Notes: generated from the letters alone by a model not told the origin. DNA of 64,000 nt from UBA2784 sp964494625 (GCA_964494625.1 CAZBRT010000002.1:868001-932000); one strand, 5' to 3'; counted from the first letter of the stretch, positions 44,068-53,373 are shown. A program made the numbers and translations.

Positions 44068-44436
44068 TCACGGCTCGAGGGTAAAAACCGGGCCTTCTCC
44101 CTTGCCGCAAACCAGGCAGCAGCTTTCACACGAATACTGGTTGGCATAGCCGACGCCCCAATATTCCGTGCTGTCGCCTGTGACCCAGGCGCCATAGCAG
44201 ATCTGCTCGCCGTAACTGCAGTCGAGATTGTAGACCTGAACCGAACCGTCATTGAGTTCGTAGGCCATGCCGTCGCCGGGCCAGGCGGCATCGCGCGCCT
44301 GCGAGTAAAACTCGATCTGCACGCGGTACTGGTAATTGCTCTGTACGCGGAATATCTGCGTGTCCGCCCGCGCATCTGCCGACGAAAGCACAAACGTCAT
44401 GAAAGCGAGTGCGCCAAGGATCCAGCTGCGTGTCAT
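44068..44436 (-). CDS. Small secreted cysteine-rich protein, paralogue B
   Basis: A 122-residue protein with a signal peptide (MTRSWILGALAFMTFVLSSADARA). The mature part is roughly 70 % identical by eye to paralogue A, with the same six cysteines and the same C-terminal GKGEGPVFTL block. The middle differs (NDGSVQVYNLDCSYGEQ against DDYDTHAFTLECVTGEQ). This is a tandem duplication with 109 bases between the genes. GGGGGGAAG precedes the ATG. A longer upstream frame lacks a signal peptide at its start and is rejected. The function is unknown. Confidence 0.8.
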   Translation of the reverse strand: MTRSWILGALAFMTFVLSSADARADTQIFRVQSNYQYRVQIEFYSQARDAAWPGDGMAYELNDGSVQVYNLDCSYGEQICYGAWVTGDSTEYWGVGYANQYSCESCCLVCGKGEGPVFTLEP

Positions 44437-44515
44437 GTTTTCTTCCCCCCGGAAGCTCATGTGATGACCCGAACAAGGCGATGATTTTACCCGAATTCCG
44501 ATTTCCTGGCAAAGA

Positions 44516-44740
44516 TCAGTCGCCGCCGCCGTCGCCGCCCCCGCCGCCATCATTGGCGGCGTCTTCACTTCCGCCGGGGCAGTCCTTGCCGGAGCGTTCG
44601 GCATTTTCGCCGGTATCGGCCACGGGAACGATAAGTACCGAGACCTCCTCCCCACCCGCCTTGCGGCCACGCGCCTGCGCCTTCCGGCGCTGCAGATTGG
44701 CGCGCAGGGCTTCGGCGGCACGTTTGAGGCGGTCAGTCAT
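44516..44740 (-). CDS. Small hypothetical protein with Gly/Asp-rich tail
   Basis: A 74-residue protein: a basic helical start (MTDRLKRAAEALRANLQRRKAQARGRKAGG), a strand-like VSVLIVPVAD, and an acidic Gly-rich end. GGAG lies 8 bases before the ATG. It has no recognised family. It is the least certain coding region in this part, supported mainly by the ribosome-binding site and by spacing to the next gene. Confidence 0.5.
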   Translation of the reverse strand: MTDRLKRAAEALRANLQRRKAQARGRKAGGEEVSVLIVPVADTGENAERSGKDCPGGSEDAANDGGGGGDGGGD

Positions 44741-44988
44741 GATCGAGGCTCCATTGTGCCAGCGCGCGTCTTGCCGGTGAGACATTGCCAAGGCACGGCC
44801 CGAATTCAAGGCTGGCCATCGGCCTTTTGCGACCCTTGCCAACCCGGGCGCAGCCCAAGATCCTTTCTCCGCCAAGAGGGGGAGAATTTCCGGCTTTCCT
44901 GCCCCGATCCTTTTGGGCTATAGGACGCGGCGCTTTTTGACGGGACCGCTTCCTTTCCGGCCCCGCCCGCCAAAGTCCCCTTCCCGGC

Positions 44989-45063
<75 letters not shown>

Positions 45064-45170
45064 TTTCCGGTCGCAGGCCGCTTGGCACTTCGCTTAGGTT
45101 GTGGTGTCGATTCTGTCCGGACGCGCGCGCCGGGCCGCCTGCCACCCTGACATCCGGACACACGCAAGCC

Positions 45171-45917
45171 ATGCTCGACATGCTCTCATCGCCCGAAATC
45201 TGGGCCAGCTTTCTTACCCTTGCGGCCCTTGAGATCGTCCTTGGCATCGACAATGTCATCTTCCTGTCGATCGCCTCGGGCAAACTGCCGAAAGAGCAGC
45301 AGGCGCGCGCGCGCCGCATCGGCCTTTTCCTGGCGCTGGCCATGCGCATCGGCCTTCTGCTCTCGATCACATGGGTCGCGAGCCTGACGCAACCGGCCTT
45401 CACGCTTTTCGGGTTCGAGGCCAGCTGGCGCGATCTGGTGCTCGGCCTTGGCGGACTTTTCCTCCTCTACAAGGGCACGGTCGAGGTCCATGCGATGATG
45501 GAGGGAAGCCACGATGAAGAACACGGCGCGGCGCGCGCGAGCTTTGCCGCCGTCATCACCCAGATCGTCATTCTTGATATTGTCTTCTCGCTCGACAGCG
45601 TGATTACCGCCGTCGGCATGACCAATCAGGTCGAGGTGATGATCGCGGCCGTCGTCGTTGCCATTCTGGTGATGCTGTTTGCGGCCGAGACGATTGCCGC
45701 CTTCGTCACCCGCCATCCGACGGTCAAGATGCTGGCCCTCAATTTCCTCCTGCTCATCGGCGTTGCGCTGATTGCCGACGGCCTGCACTTCCACATTCCG
45801 CGCGAATATATCTATTTCGCCATCGCTTTCTCGGCAGGTGTGGAAGCCATGAACCTCCTTGCTGCAAGTTCGCGGGCCAGACGGCGGGCCGCCAAGGCAA
45901 AGACAAGCGGGCATTGA
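45171..45917 (+). CDS. TerC family integral membrane protein
   Basis: A 248-residue membrane protein with about seven transmembrane helices. TerC signatures are LEIVLGIDNVIFLS (with Asp for metal) and ILDIVFSLDSVITAVGMTNQ. Members such as Alx and MeeF/YkoY export manganese; tellurite resistance is the historical label. The start at ATG 45171 is chosen because the longer frame runs through tRNA-Thr. It overlaps the exoD-like gene by 4 bases. Confidence 0.93.
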   Translation: MLDMLSSPEIWASFLTLAALEIVLGIDNVIFLSIASGKLPKEQQARARRIGLFLALAMRIGLLLSITWVASLTQPAFTLFGFEASWRDLVLGLGGLFLLYKGTVEVHAMMEGSHDEEHGAARASFAAVITQIVILDIVFSLDSVITAVGMTNQVEVMIAAVVVAILVMLFAAETIAAFVTRHPTVKMLALNFLLLIGVALIADGLHFHIPREYIYFAIAFSAGVEAMNLLAASSRARRRAAKAKTSGH

Positions 45918-46534
45918 CGGTGGAGGGAACCGGCGCGTCACGCCTTTCCGATGCGTTGATGGCACTCTTTGGCAGTGCCACCGATGCGCGGATTTCCATC
46001 GGCGCGCTGCTTGAGGGGCTGGGCGCGCGCGGCTTTGGCCTGTCACTTGTGCTCTTTGCCATCTGCGCCGCACTGCCGCCGGGCATCGGTTCCCTTTTCG
46101 GGTTTCCGATCATGCTCTTTGCCATCCAGATGATGGCGGGCAAGCCGCGCCCCTGGCTGCCCCGCCGGATTGCTGACAAGACATTCGCCGTGACCGATGT
46201 GCGGCTGTTCGTGACCAAGGTGAAAAAGCCGCTCGACTTCATCGAGCGCTTCACCCGCCCGCGTCTTTCGCTGCTTACGAGCGTGACGTTCGAGCGATTT
46301 CTCGGCCTCATCATTTTCCTTCTGGCCTGCATTATCGCGCTGCCCGGCCCGCTCACCAACATGCCGCCCGCCATTGCCATCGGCATTCTGGGCATCGCCA
46401 TGGCGCAGCGCGACGGGCTTCTGGTCCTGATCGGCCTGGTCGGCTCTGTCGTTGCGGCTGCCCTTGGGCTTGCCGGCCTGTCAGCCATGATTGCTGTGAT
46501 CTGGATCGCCATCACAGAATTTTTTGTCAATTGA
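45914..46534 (+). CDS. Exopolysaccharide synthesis protein ExoD-like
   Basis: A 206-residue membrane protein with ExoD-family features: FGLSLVLFAICAALPPGIGSLFGFPIMLFAIQMM, PRPWLPRRIA, RPRLSLLTS and four to five transmembrane helices. ExoD is needed for alkaline tolerance and exopolysaccharide production in Sinorhizobium; its mechanism is unknown. The start is probably TTG 45914, overlapping the TerC stop; GTG 45920 is also possible. Confidence 0.85.
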   Translation: MTVEGTGASRLSDALMALFGSATDARISIGALLEGLGARGFGLSLVLFAICAALPPGIGSLFGFPIMLFAIQMMAGKPRPWLPRRIADKTFAVTDVRLFVTKVKKPLDFIERFTRPRLSLLTSVTFERFLGLIIFLLACIIALPGPLTNMPPAIAIGILGIAMAQRDGLLVLIGLVGSVVAAALGLAGLSAMIAVIWIAITEFFVN

Positions 46535-46619
46535 TATTACTCACATCTTCGCGTGTATTGAATGATTGACTTGGGCGCCCCAACCATGGTCTCAAGCCCC
46601 TCTGACCGGAGGACCACCA

Positions 46620-47378
46620 TTGGAGTTTGATACCAGTCTTCTGATCTACGCCCTGATCGGCTTTGGTGCGCAGCTGGTTGATGGCGCGCTGGGCATGGGC
46701 TTTGGAGTCATCTCGTCCACTGTCCTTCTGTGGAACGGTGTGCCTCCCAATGTCGTTTCGGCAAGCACCCATTCCGCCAAGCTTTTTACCAATGGTACGG
46801 CCGGGGTCTCGCACTGGGTGGCGGGCAATATCAGCCGGGCCTTGCTCATCCGGCTCTCCCTGTTCGGGATGGTTGGCGGAGTGCTCGGAGGCGTCCTTCT
46901 GGTCCATGTCGATGCCAGCATCCTGCGCCCGCTGGTGGCGGGCTATCTCCTGCTGATGGGCCTCCTCATCATCTGGCGGGCCTATCGGCGGGTCGTGGAC
47001 GCACCCGACCATTCCCTCAAGGCGGCAAGGCCTGCGGGCTTCATCGCCGGCTTTCTGGATGCGGTGGGCGGCGGTGGCTGGGGACCTGTGACGACATCGA
47101 CGCTGGTGGGGCGTGGCGGCACGCCGCGCTATGTCATCGGGTCGGTCACCATGGCCGAGTTCTTCGTTTCAATTGCCGTCGTCGTGACACTGGCGAGCTA
47201 TGGCAGCATCGGCGACTGGAACGTGCTCGTCGGCCTTGTGACCGGCGGCGTTGTGGCGGCGCCTTTTGCGGGTTTCTCGCTCAAACGCATCCCCGCGCGG
47301 CCCTTGATGGCAGCGGTCGGTGTGCTCGTCATCGTGCTTTCGGGCCTGATGATCGTGCGGCTGTTCGGCTACGCGTAG
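46620..47378 (+). CDS. TauE/SafE family sulfite-exporter-like permease
   Basis: A 252-residue polytopic membrane protein. It begins EFDTSLLIYALIGFGAQLVDGALGMGFGVISST, includes SASTHSAKLFTNG and GFIAGFLDAVGGGGWGPVTTSTLVGRG, and has about eight helices, typical of TauE/SafE (DUF81). The start is TTG at 46620: GGAGGA lies 6 bases before it and no ATG is in phase near. The longer frame from 46566 is not supported. These proteins move sulfite, sulfoacetate or other organic anions; the ligand is not shown here. It is convergent with the amino-acid dehydrogenase. Confidence 0.9.
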   Translation: MEFDTSLLIYALIGFGAQLVDGALGMGFGVISSTVLLWNGVPPNVVSASTHSAKLFTNGTAGVSHWVAGNISRALLIRLSLFGMVGGVLGGVLLVHVDASILRPLVAGYLLLMGLLIIWRAYRRVVDAPDHSLKAARPAGFIAGFLDAVGGGGWGPVTTSTLVGRGGTPRYVIGSVTMAEFFVSIAVVVTLASYGSIGDWNVLVGLVTGGVVAAPFAGFSLKRIPARPLMAAVGVLVIVLSGLMIVRLFGYA

Positions 47379-47391
47379 TTGCGACGTTCGG

Positions 47392-48453
47392 TCAGGCCGC
47401 CTGCTTCTTTGCCCGAGCGGCTGCGATGCGGCTGCGGGCAATGGCGTCAGCGATCTCGTGCGTCGGTTTGCCTTCCGTTTTGGCGCGGGTGAAGACTTCG
47501 GTGAGGGTTGCGCCGATGCGTTCCGTCTTGGCGCGGATCTGGTCATCACTCCAGCCATAGATCTGGCCGCAGACGCGGATGATGCCGCCGCCATTGATGA
47601 CATAATCCGGCGCATAGAGAATGCCGCGGTCGAGCACGCGGTAGCCGTGATGCGGACGCTGCAGCTGGTTGTTGGCGCCGCCCGCCACGATCTTCGCCTT
47701 CACCTGCGGGATCGTCGTGTCGTTCAGGACCGCACCCAATGCGCAGGGCGCATAGACATCAACATCCTCGGCGTGAATCATCTCGGTCGCGACCACGCGC
47801 GCGCCCAGACGTTCCTCGGCGCGCTTGCGGTTCTCTTCGTTTACATCGGCGATGGTGAGGACAGCGCCCGCCTCTTTCAGCATACGCGCGGCTTCAAAGC
47901 CGACATTGCCGACCCCCTGCACGGCTACGCGCAGGCCCTTCAGGTCGGCCGTGCCGAGCGCAAAGGCGACAGCTGCCTTGATGCCGGTAAAGACACCCAA
48001 AGCCGTCATGGGTGAGGGATCGCCGCCCGTCTTGCCCGGTTGGGCATAGCCCGACACATGCCTGGTAACGGTTGCGATCACTTCCATGTCGTGCTGGTCC
48101 ATGCCGACATCCATGGCGGTGACATAGGTGCCGTTCAGGCGGTCAACCCTGCGGCCATGCGCGCGCATCAATGCATCTGACTTGTGCGAGCGCGCGTCGC
48201 CGATGATCACTGCCTTGCCGCCACCGAGCGGCAATTCGGCCATCGCGTTCTTGTACGACATGCCCTTGGACAGGCGCAGCGCATCGGTGAGTGCGGCTGC
48301 GGCATCGGCATAGGGCCACATGCGGGTGCCGCCGCAGGCCGGACCCAGCGTCGTGTCATGAACCGCGATGATCGACTTCAGGCCGGTCTCCGGATCAGCA
48401 AAGGCCGTAACGGATTCATGATTGTCGAAATCAGGCAGGTCAAAAAGCGTCAT
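47392..48453 (-). CDS. Leucine/phenylalanine dehydrogenase-type Glu/Leu/Phe/Val dehydrogenase
   Basis: A 353-residue NAD-dependent amino acid dehydrogenase: GLKSIIAVHDTTLGPACGGTRMWPY, catalytic lysines in SKGMSYKNA and LPLGGGKAVI, a Rossmann GVGNVGFEAARML, and APCALGAVLN. It resembles leucine dehydrogenase (364 residues in Bacillus) and phenylalanine dehydrogenase; sequence alone does not settle substrate choice. It lies 11 bases after the indolepyruvate oxidoreductase gene, so both may act on the same keto acids. Confidence 0.9.
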   Translation of the reverse strand: MTLFDLPDFDNHESVTAFADPETGLKSIIAVHDTTLGPACGGTRMWPYADAAAALTDALRLSKGMSYKNAMAELPLGGGKAVIIGDARSHKSDALMRAHGRRVDRLNGTYVTAMDVGMDQHDMEVIATVTRHVSGYAQPGKTGGDPSPMTALGVFTGIKAAVAFALGTADLKGLRVAVQGVGNVGFEAARMLKEAGAVLTIADVNEENRKRAEERLGARVVATEMIHAEDVDVYAPCALGAVLNDTTIPQVKAKIVAGGANNQLQRPHHGYRVLDRGILYAPDYVINGGGIIRVCGQIYGWSDDQIRAKTERIGATLTEVFTRAKTEGKPTHEIADAIARSRIAAARAKKQAA

Positions 48454-48464
48454 GGCATGAAGTC

Positions 48465-51400
48465 CTATTCGGCAGCGACTTTTGTGTGGTGAGCGGCGGG
48501 GCCCGCACGGAACGCGTCCATCAGCGCCTTTTCGCGCAGGCGCACCGCGGCCAGATTGCGGTCCTTGATGTGGCCATAGCCCTTGATGTCCATGGGCAGG
48601 CTCGCGATCTCGACTGCCAAGGCCTGGTTGGCCGCGTTGAGGGACACGAGCAGCCCTGCAATCCGCACCTCATATTCCTTGATGAGGGCGCGTTCGGTGC
48701 GACGCTCGTGCGAATAGCCGAAAATGTCGAAGGGCGTGCCGCGCAGGCCCTTCATGCGCGCCATCACGCGGAAGGCAACCATCATCCACGGTCCAAGCGC
48801 AATCTTCTTCGGCAAGCCGGTATCGGGATCGCGGCGGGCGACCATCGGCGGCGCCATGTGGAAGTTGAGCTTCAACTTGCCGTCAAACGTCTCAGCGAGG
48901 CGCTTCCTGAAATTGCCGTCGGTGTAAAGACGCGCAACCTCGTACTCGTCCTTGTAGGCAAGCAGCTTGTAGTAAGCACGCGCCACCGCTTCGGTGAGCG
49001 CAGTACTGCCGTTGAGTTTTGCTTCTGCCGCCTTCACGCGCCCGACCAGGGCGGCATAGCGCTGCGCATAGGCCTTGTTCTGGTAGCCCGTGAGCATCAC
49101 TTCGCGGCGGCTGATGATCTCGGGCAGCGTTGTCGCGATGGGGCGCGACGCGACCTTGTCGAGACCCGCCATCGCCCGCACGCCCCCGGCATCATGGGCG
49201 GCCAGGCGGCCCAGTTCAAAGGCACGGATGTTCTTCTTCACCTCGGCGCCGTTCAGTTCGATGGCGCGCAGGACAGCGTCGCGGGCAATCGGGATTGTGC
49301 CCTTCTGCCACGCATAGCCGACCAGCATCATGTTCGAGAAGATCGCATCGCCCAGAAGGCGCACGGCCAGCTCATCAGCGGGGCTTTGCGAGAAATCGCG
49401 GCTGGCCTTCCTCAAGCGCTCTTTCATCGCATGCGCGTCATAAGCGATCGCGTTGTCCTTGATGAAGCCTGCCGTCGGCGTGAGGTCCGCATTGATGATG
49501 GCATGCGTGCGGCGGGCATCCGTCGTGTCGATGGTCTCGGGCTTGGAGGCGACAACCATGTCGCAGGCAAGCACAAGGTCAGCAGACGCCGTGGCCACGC
49601 GCGGCCCGTGGATGCGGACCTTTGATGATGCAACGCGCACGTAGGACGTGACGCCGCCACCCTTCTGGGCAAGGCCCATCATGTCGAGCACACTTGCAGC
49701 CTTGCCGTCGATATGGGCGGCCGTGCCGAGGATCGCACCGATGGAGGTGACGCCCGTGCCACCGATGCCGGTGATCACGATGTTGAACGGGTCATCCGCG
49801 AGTACCGGCAGCGCGGGCTCGGGCACGTCAAGGACCGCATCGGCGCCATTGACGGCGTTCGACTTCACCTTGCCGCCCTCGACCGTGACGAAGCTGGGGC
49901 AGAAACCCTGCACACAGGAATAATCCTTGTTGCAGCTCGACTGGTTGATCTGGCGCTTGCGGCCGAATTCGGTTTCCAGCGGTTCAACCGAAAGGCAGTT
50001 CGATTTCACCGAACAATCGCCGCAGCCCTCGCAGACTTCCTCGTTGATGAAGACGCGCTTGGGCGGGTCTTCCATCAGGCCGCGCTTGCGGCGGCGGCGC
50101 TTTTCGGCAGCACAGGTCTGGTCGTACACGAGAACTGTGACGCCCTTGACCTCTGCCAATTCCCTCTGGATTGCGTCGATGCGTTCGCGGTGCTCGACCT
50201 TCACGCCATGAGGAAGGCCTGCTGTGCCGGGATATTTTTCCGGCTGGTCCGACATCAGGATGATGCGTTCAACACCTTCGGCAGCGACCTGCGCCAGAAG
50301 CTGCGCGACCGGCAACTCGCCATCGACGGGCTGTCCGCCGGTCATCGCCACGGCATCGTTATAGAGGATCTTGTAGGTGATGTTGGCCTTGGCCGACACG
50401 GACTGGCGGATCGCCAAAATGCCCGAGTGGAAATAGGTGCCGTCGCCCAGATTGGCGAACATATGCTTGTGGTCGGTGAAGGGTTCCTGGCCGATCCATG
50501 GCACGCCCTCGCCACCCATCTGGGTGAAGAGGTCCGTCGCGCGGTCCATGCGCGTCACCATGTAATGGCAACCAATGCCGGCCATGGCGCGCTGCCCATC
50601 GGGCACTTTCGTCGACGTGTTGTGCGGGCAGCCCGAACAATAGAACGGGATGCGCTCGTGAATGGGCTTCAGGCCTTCGACCTCGCGGGCCTTGGCGATG
50701 ATGACGTCGAGATCGCGCTGCATGCGCGGCGTCCAGCGGTCTTCCGGAATGAGCCGCGACAAAGCGAGTGCGATCATCGCCGGATTGAGGTCAAGGATTG
50801 AACGCAGGAGCGGCTTGCCGTCCTGATCAAGCTTGCCGATCACGCGGGGGCGGCGGCTTTCAGGCAGGTCGTAGATCGCGCTCTTGAACTGGGTTTCGAT
50901 GAGGTCGCGCTTTTCCTCGATGACGAAAACGGATTCGAGGCCGTCGGCAAAGCGGCGCGCGGCATCGCGCTCCAGCGGCCAAGGCATGCCGACCTTGAAA
51001 ATGCGAAGCCCGAGCTCGGCCACTTCCTTGTTGCCGATGCCGAGGTCCACGAGCGCCTGGCGCAGATCAAGATAGGACTTGCCGCTGGCCACAAGGCCGA
51101 TTCGGGCGTTCGGGCTGTCGAGCACCACGCGGTTGAGGACGTTCTCGTGTGCAAAGGCAATCGCGGCATCGAGCTTGTGCTCGCGCAGCCGACGTTCCTG
51201 ATCAGCAGGCATGTCGCCCAAACGGATGGAAAGGCCGCCCATGGGCATCGCAAAATTCTGCGGCATGCGGATCTGCACGCGATCGGGCGCGACATCGACG
51301 GTCGCTGACGCATCCATGTTTTCGGCAAGCGCAATCATCGCCGTCCAGGTGCCGGAGAAGCGCGACATCGCCCAGCCATAGAGTCCGAAGTCGAGCACTT

Positions 51401-51932
51401 CCTGGATGCCTGCCGGGTTCAGGACCGGGATTTCGGCATCCATGAAGGCAAATTCGCTCTGGCTCGGCAGCGTGGAGGATTTGCAGGCGTGATCATCGCC
51501 TGCGATCGCCAGCACGCCGCCATGGCGCGACGTGCCCGCCGCATTGGCGTGCTTGAAGACGTCACCGGTGCGGTCAACGCCGGGCGCTTTGCCGTACCAC
51601 ATGCCGAAGACGCCATCGAATTTCGCGCCCGGATAAAGATTGACCTGCTGCGAACCCCAGACCGCCGTTGCGCCGAGATCCTCGTTGATGCCGGGCTTGA
51701 AGACAATGTTGTGGCGGTCGAGGAATTTCTTCGCGCGCCAGAGCTGCTGATCAAAACCGCCGAGCGGCGATCCGCGATAGCCGGAAATAAATCCCGCCGT
51801 GTTGAGGCCGGCGGCCATATCGAGCTTCTGCTGCATCATCGGCAGACGCACCAGCGCCTGGATGCCGGTCAAGAAAACGCGGCCCTTTTCGACCGTGTAT
51901 TTGTCGTCGAGGGTCAACGGCATGACGGTCAT
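48465..51932 (-). CDS. Fused indolepyruvate ferredoxin oxidoreductase (IorA/B-type)
   Basis: A 1155-residue single-chain enzyme. The N-terminal thiamine-pyrophosphate alpha part has SGYRGSPLGGFD and GDDHACKSST. It is followed by CSGCPHNTS and GIGCHY, ferredoxin-like cysteine clusters (EVCEGCGDCSVKSNC, SCNKDYSCVQGFCPSF) and a gamma part with GIGGTGVTSIGAILG. It decarboxylates aryl- or branched-chain 2-oxo acids to acyl-CoA. A GGAG site fits ATG 51932; ATG 51923 is also possible. Neighbours (the amino-acid dehydrogenase downstream, phenylalanine hydroxylase 1.4 kb away) support aromatic or branched amino-acid catabolism. Confidence 0.93.
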   Translation of the reverse strand: MTVMPLTLDDKYTVEKGRVFLTGIQALVRLPMMQQKLDMAAGLNTAGFISGYRGSPLGGFDQQLWRAKKFLDRHNIVFKPGINEDLGATAVWGSQQVNLYPGAKFDGVFGMWYGKAPGVDRTGDVFKHANAAGTSRHGGVLAIAGDDHACKSSTLPSQSEFAFMDAEIPVLNPAGIQEVLDFGLYGWAMSRFSGTWTAMIALAENMDASATVDVAPDRVQIRMPQNFAMPMGGLSIRLGDMPADQERRLREHKLDAAIAFAHENVLNRVVLDSPNARIGLVASGKSYLDLRQALVDLGIGNKEVAELGLRIFKVGMPWPLERDAARRFADGLESVFVIEEKRDLIETQFKSAIYDLPESRRPRVIGKLDQDGKPLLRSILDLNPAMIALALSRLIPEDRWTPRMQRDLDVIIAKAREVEGLKPIHERIPFYCSGCPHNTSTKVPDGQRAMAGIGCHYMVTRMDRATDLFTQMGGEGVPWIGQEPFTDHKHMFANLGDGTYFHSGILAIRQSVSAKANITYKILYNDAVAMTGGQPVDGELPVAQLLAQVAAEGVERIILMSDQPEKYPGTAGLPHGVKVEHRERIDAIQRELAEVKGVTVLVYDQTCAAEKRRRRKRGLMEDPPKRVFINEEVCEGCGDCSVKSNCLSVEPLETEFGRKRQINQSSCNKDYSCVQGFCPSFVTVEGGKVKSNAVNGADAVLDVPEPALPVLADDPFNIVITGIGGTGVTSIGAILGTAAHIDGKAASVLDMMGLAQKGGGVTSYVRVASSKVRIHGPRVATASADLVLACDMVVASKPETIDTTDARRTHAIINADLTPTAGFIKDNAIAYDAHAMKERLRKASRDFSQSPADELAVRLLGDAIFSNMMLVGYAWQKGTIPIARDAVLRAIELNGAEVKKNIRAFELGRLAAHDAGGVRAMAGLDKVASRPIATTLPEIISRREVMLTGYQNKAYAQRYAALVGRVKAAEAKLNGSTALTEAVARAYYKLLAYKDEYEVARLYTDGNFRKRLAETFDGKLKLNFHMAPPMVARRDPDTGLPKKIALGPWMMVAFRVMARMKGLRGTPFDIFGYSHERRTERALIKEYEVRIAGLLVSLNAANQALAVEIASLPMDIKGYGHIKDRNLAAVRLREKALMDAFRAGPAAHHTKVAAE

Positions 51933-51996
51933 GCGGGGCTCCGGCAGGCTGGGAGAGTCTCAATTTAAGGTCAGCAATGTAGTCCTTTTTCCGCGT

Positions 51997-52119
51997 CACA
52001 AGTTTTCGAAGTCTTGTGGGGTTCCGTTCGCGGATGGCTTGGTTTGCCGCCAGAGCGAAATTTAATTTCGCGGTCAGGCGACTTGCATCGACCAGCTCGT
52101 ATCGATATCATTTTGATAT
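51997..52119. promoter_or_regulatory. Three palindromes upstream of the SPFH-Arc operon
   Basis: Inverted repeats are CACAAG-N10-CTTGTG (51997-52018), GCGAAAT-TTA-ATTTCGC (52055-52071) and ATATCA-TTT-TGATAT (52105-52119). The last ends 24 bases before the SPFH start. They sit in the divergent gap between the indolepyruvate oxidoreductase and SPFH genes. Binding by the Arc-like product of the operon is a guess. Confidence 0.45.
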
Positions 52120-52143
52120 TATTCTGGATCAAAGGAGCGTTCC

Positions 52144-53010
52144 ATGCACGAGTTGCACGTCAAGGCCCCGGCCGGCATTCCCATCCTGCTTCTCCATCTC
52201 CTGCTCACCATCGGCGGCGTCGCGGCGCTCGTCTATGGCATCGAGGGGCGCGAGATCGCGCCGACCATTCTTGCCGGCGTGTCGCTGCTCATCCTCTTCT
52301 TCACCTGGTTCGGTTTTTTTACGGTCGCGCCGAACGAGAGCAAGGCGCTGCAATTGTTCGGCCGCTATATCGGCACGGTGCACGACACCGGCCTGCGCTG
52401 GGCCAATCCGTTCTACACAAAGACAGCGATCTCGAAGCGCGTGCGCAATTTCGAATCGAGCAAGCTCAAGGTGAATGATCTCGACGGCAATCCCATCGAG
52501 ATCGCGGCCGTCGTCGTCTGGCAAGTGGTTGATACGGCGGATGCGCTCTTCAAGGTCAATGACTACGCCAATTTCGTGCACATCCAGAGCGAGTCGGCGC
52601 TGCGCCAGATGGCGCAAAGCTATCCCTATGACTCGCACGACACCGGCCACATCTCGCTGCGCAGCCATGGCAAGGAAGTGGCCGAGCATCTGCAGCGGGA
52701 AATCCATGACCGACTGACCAGCGCAGGTGTCGAAGTGGTGGAAGCGCGCATCAGCCATCTGGCCTATGCGCCCGAAATCGCGCAAGCGATGCTGCAGCGC
52801 CAGCAGGCCAGCGCCATCATCGCTGCGCGCACACGCATCGTCGAAGGCGCAGTCAGCATGGTGCAGATGGCGCTTGAGCAGCTTTCGCAGCGCGGCGTTG
52901 TCGAGCTTGATAACGAACGCAAGGCGGCGATGGTCTCGAACCTGCTCGTCGTCCTCTGCGGTGACAAGGGTGCACAGCCGATCGTCAATTCGGGTTCGCT
53001 CTATAGTTGA
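52144..53010 (+). CDS. SPFH/band-7 (prohibitin-homology) membrane protein
   Basis: A 288-residue protein: two closely spaced N-terminal hydrophobic segments (about residues 10-60), then an SPFH domain (FFTVAPNESKALQLFGRYIGTVHDTGLRWANPFY, VRNFESSKLKVNDLDGNPIEIAAVVVWQVVD, IQSESALRQMAQSYPYD) and a coiled coil with LAYAPEIAQAMLQRQQASAIIAARTRIVEGAV. AAAGGAG stands before the ATG. SPFH proteins scaffold membrane microdomains and proteases. An Arc-like regulator follows 18 bases after the stop and is a recurrent partner. Confidence 0.93.
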   Translation: MHELHVKAPAGIPILLLHLLLTIGGVAALVYGIEGREIAPTILAGVSLLILFFTWFGFFTVAPNESKALQLFGRYIGTVHDTGLRWANPFYTKTAISKRVRNFESSKLKVNDLDGNPIEIAAVVVWQVVDTADALFKVNDYANFVHIQSESALRQMAQSYPYDSHDTGHISLRSHGKEVAEHLQREIHDRLTSAGVEVVEARISHLAYAPEIAQAMLQRQQASAIIAARTRIVEGAVSMVQMALEQLSQRGVVELDNERKAAMVSNLLVVLCGDKGAQPIVNSGSLYS

Positions 53011-53028
53011 TCCGGAGCGCGCGCCGCC

Positions 53029-53205
53029 ATGGCCGAGAAGAAGCCCTTCGCGCTCCGGCTCAATGCCGGGATTTTCGACGCCATGCAGCATTGGGCGGAT
53101 GATGAACTGCGCAGCCTGAACGCCCAGATCGAGTTCGTGTTGCGTGAGGCCTTGCGCAAGCAGGGTCGGATGAAGGTTGAGGGGGAGAAGGAAGGCGGCG
53201 GATGA
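53029..53205 (+). CDS. Arc-like ribbon-helix-helix DNA-binding protein (58 aa)
   Basis: A short gene beginning MAEKKPFALRLNAGIFDAMQHWADDELRSLNAQIEFVLREAL and ending in a charged Gly-rich tail. The beta-strand KPFALRLN followed by two helices with SLNAQIEFVLREALRK is the Arc/MetJ-type fold, with the conserved LNAQIExxLR motif. It lies 18 bases after the SPFH stop and is probably co-transcribed. The strand residues K5-P6-F7-A8-L9-R10 would contact DNA. Its targets may be the palindromes before the SPFH gene. Confidence 0.85.
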   Translation: MAEKKPFALRLNAGIFDAMQHWADDELRSLNAQIEFVLREALRKQGRMKVEGEKEGGG

Positions 53206-53218
53206 ATGTGAACATTTC

Positions 53219-53246
53219 CGCCTCCCCTTTTAGGAAAGGGGAGGCA
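53219..53246. repeat. Perfect hairpin, mini-form of the dispersed repeat
   Basis: GCCTCCCCTTT-TAGG-AAAGGGGAGGC forms an 11-bp stem with a 4-base loop. The arms equal the outer ends of the repeats at 1303 and 41409, as if the interior had been deleted. It can also end the SPFH-Arc transcript, although no T-run follows. Confidence 0.65.
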
Positions 53247-53373
53247 GAAGGTGCACGCACGAGCCCCCCTTCGCGGCGTGCGCCTTACGCGCTATAAGGC
53301 GGTCAAACTGAACACGCCGTCAGCCTGCCCCTCATAGCGAGTGCGCGCGACTGCAACGGAATTGCGATGAGAA

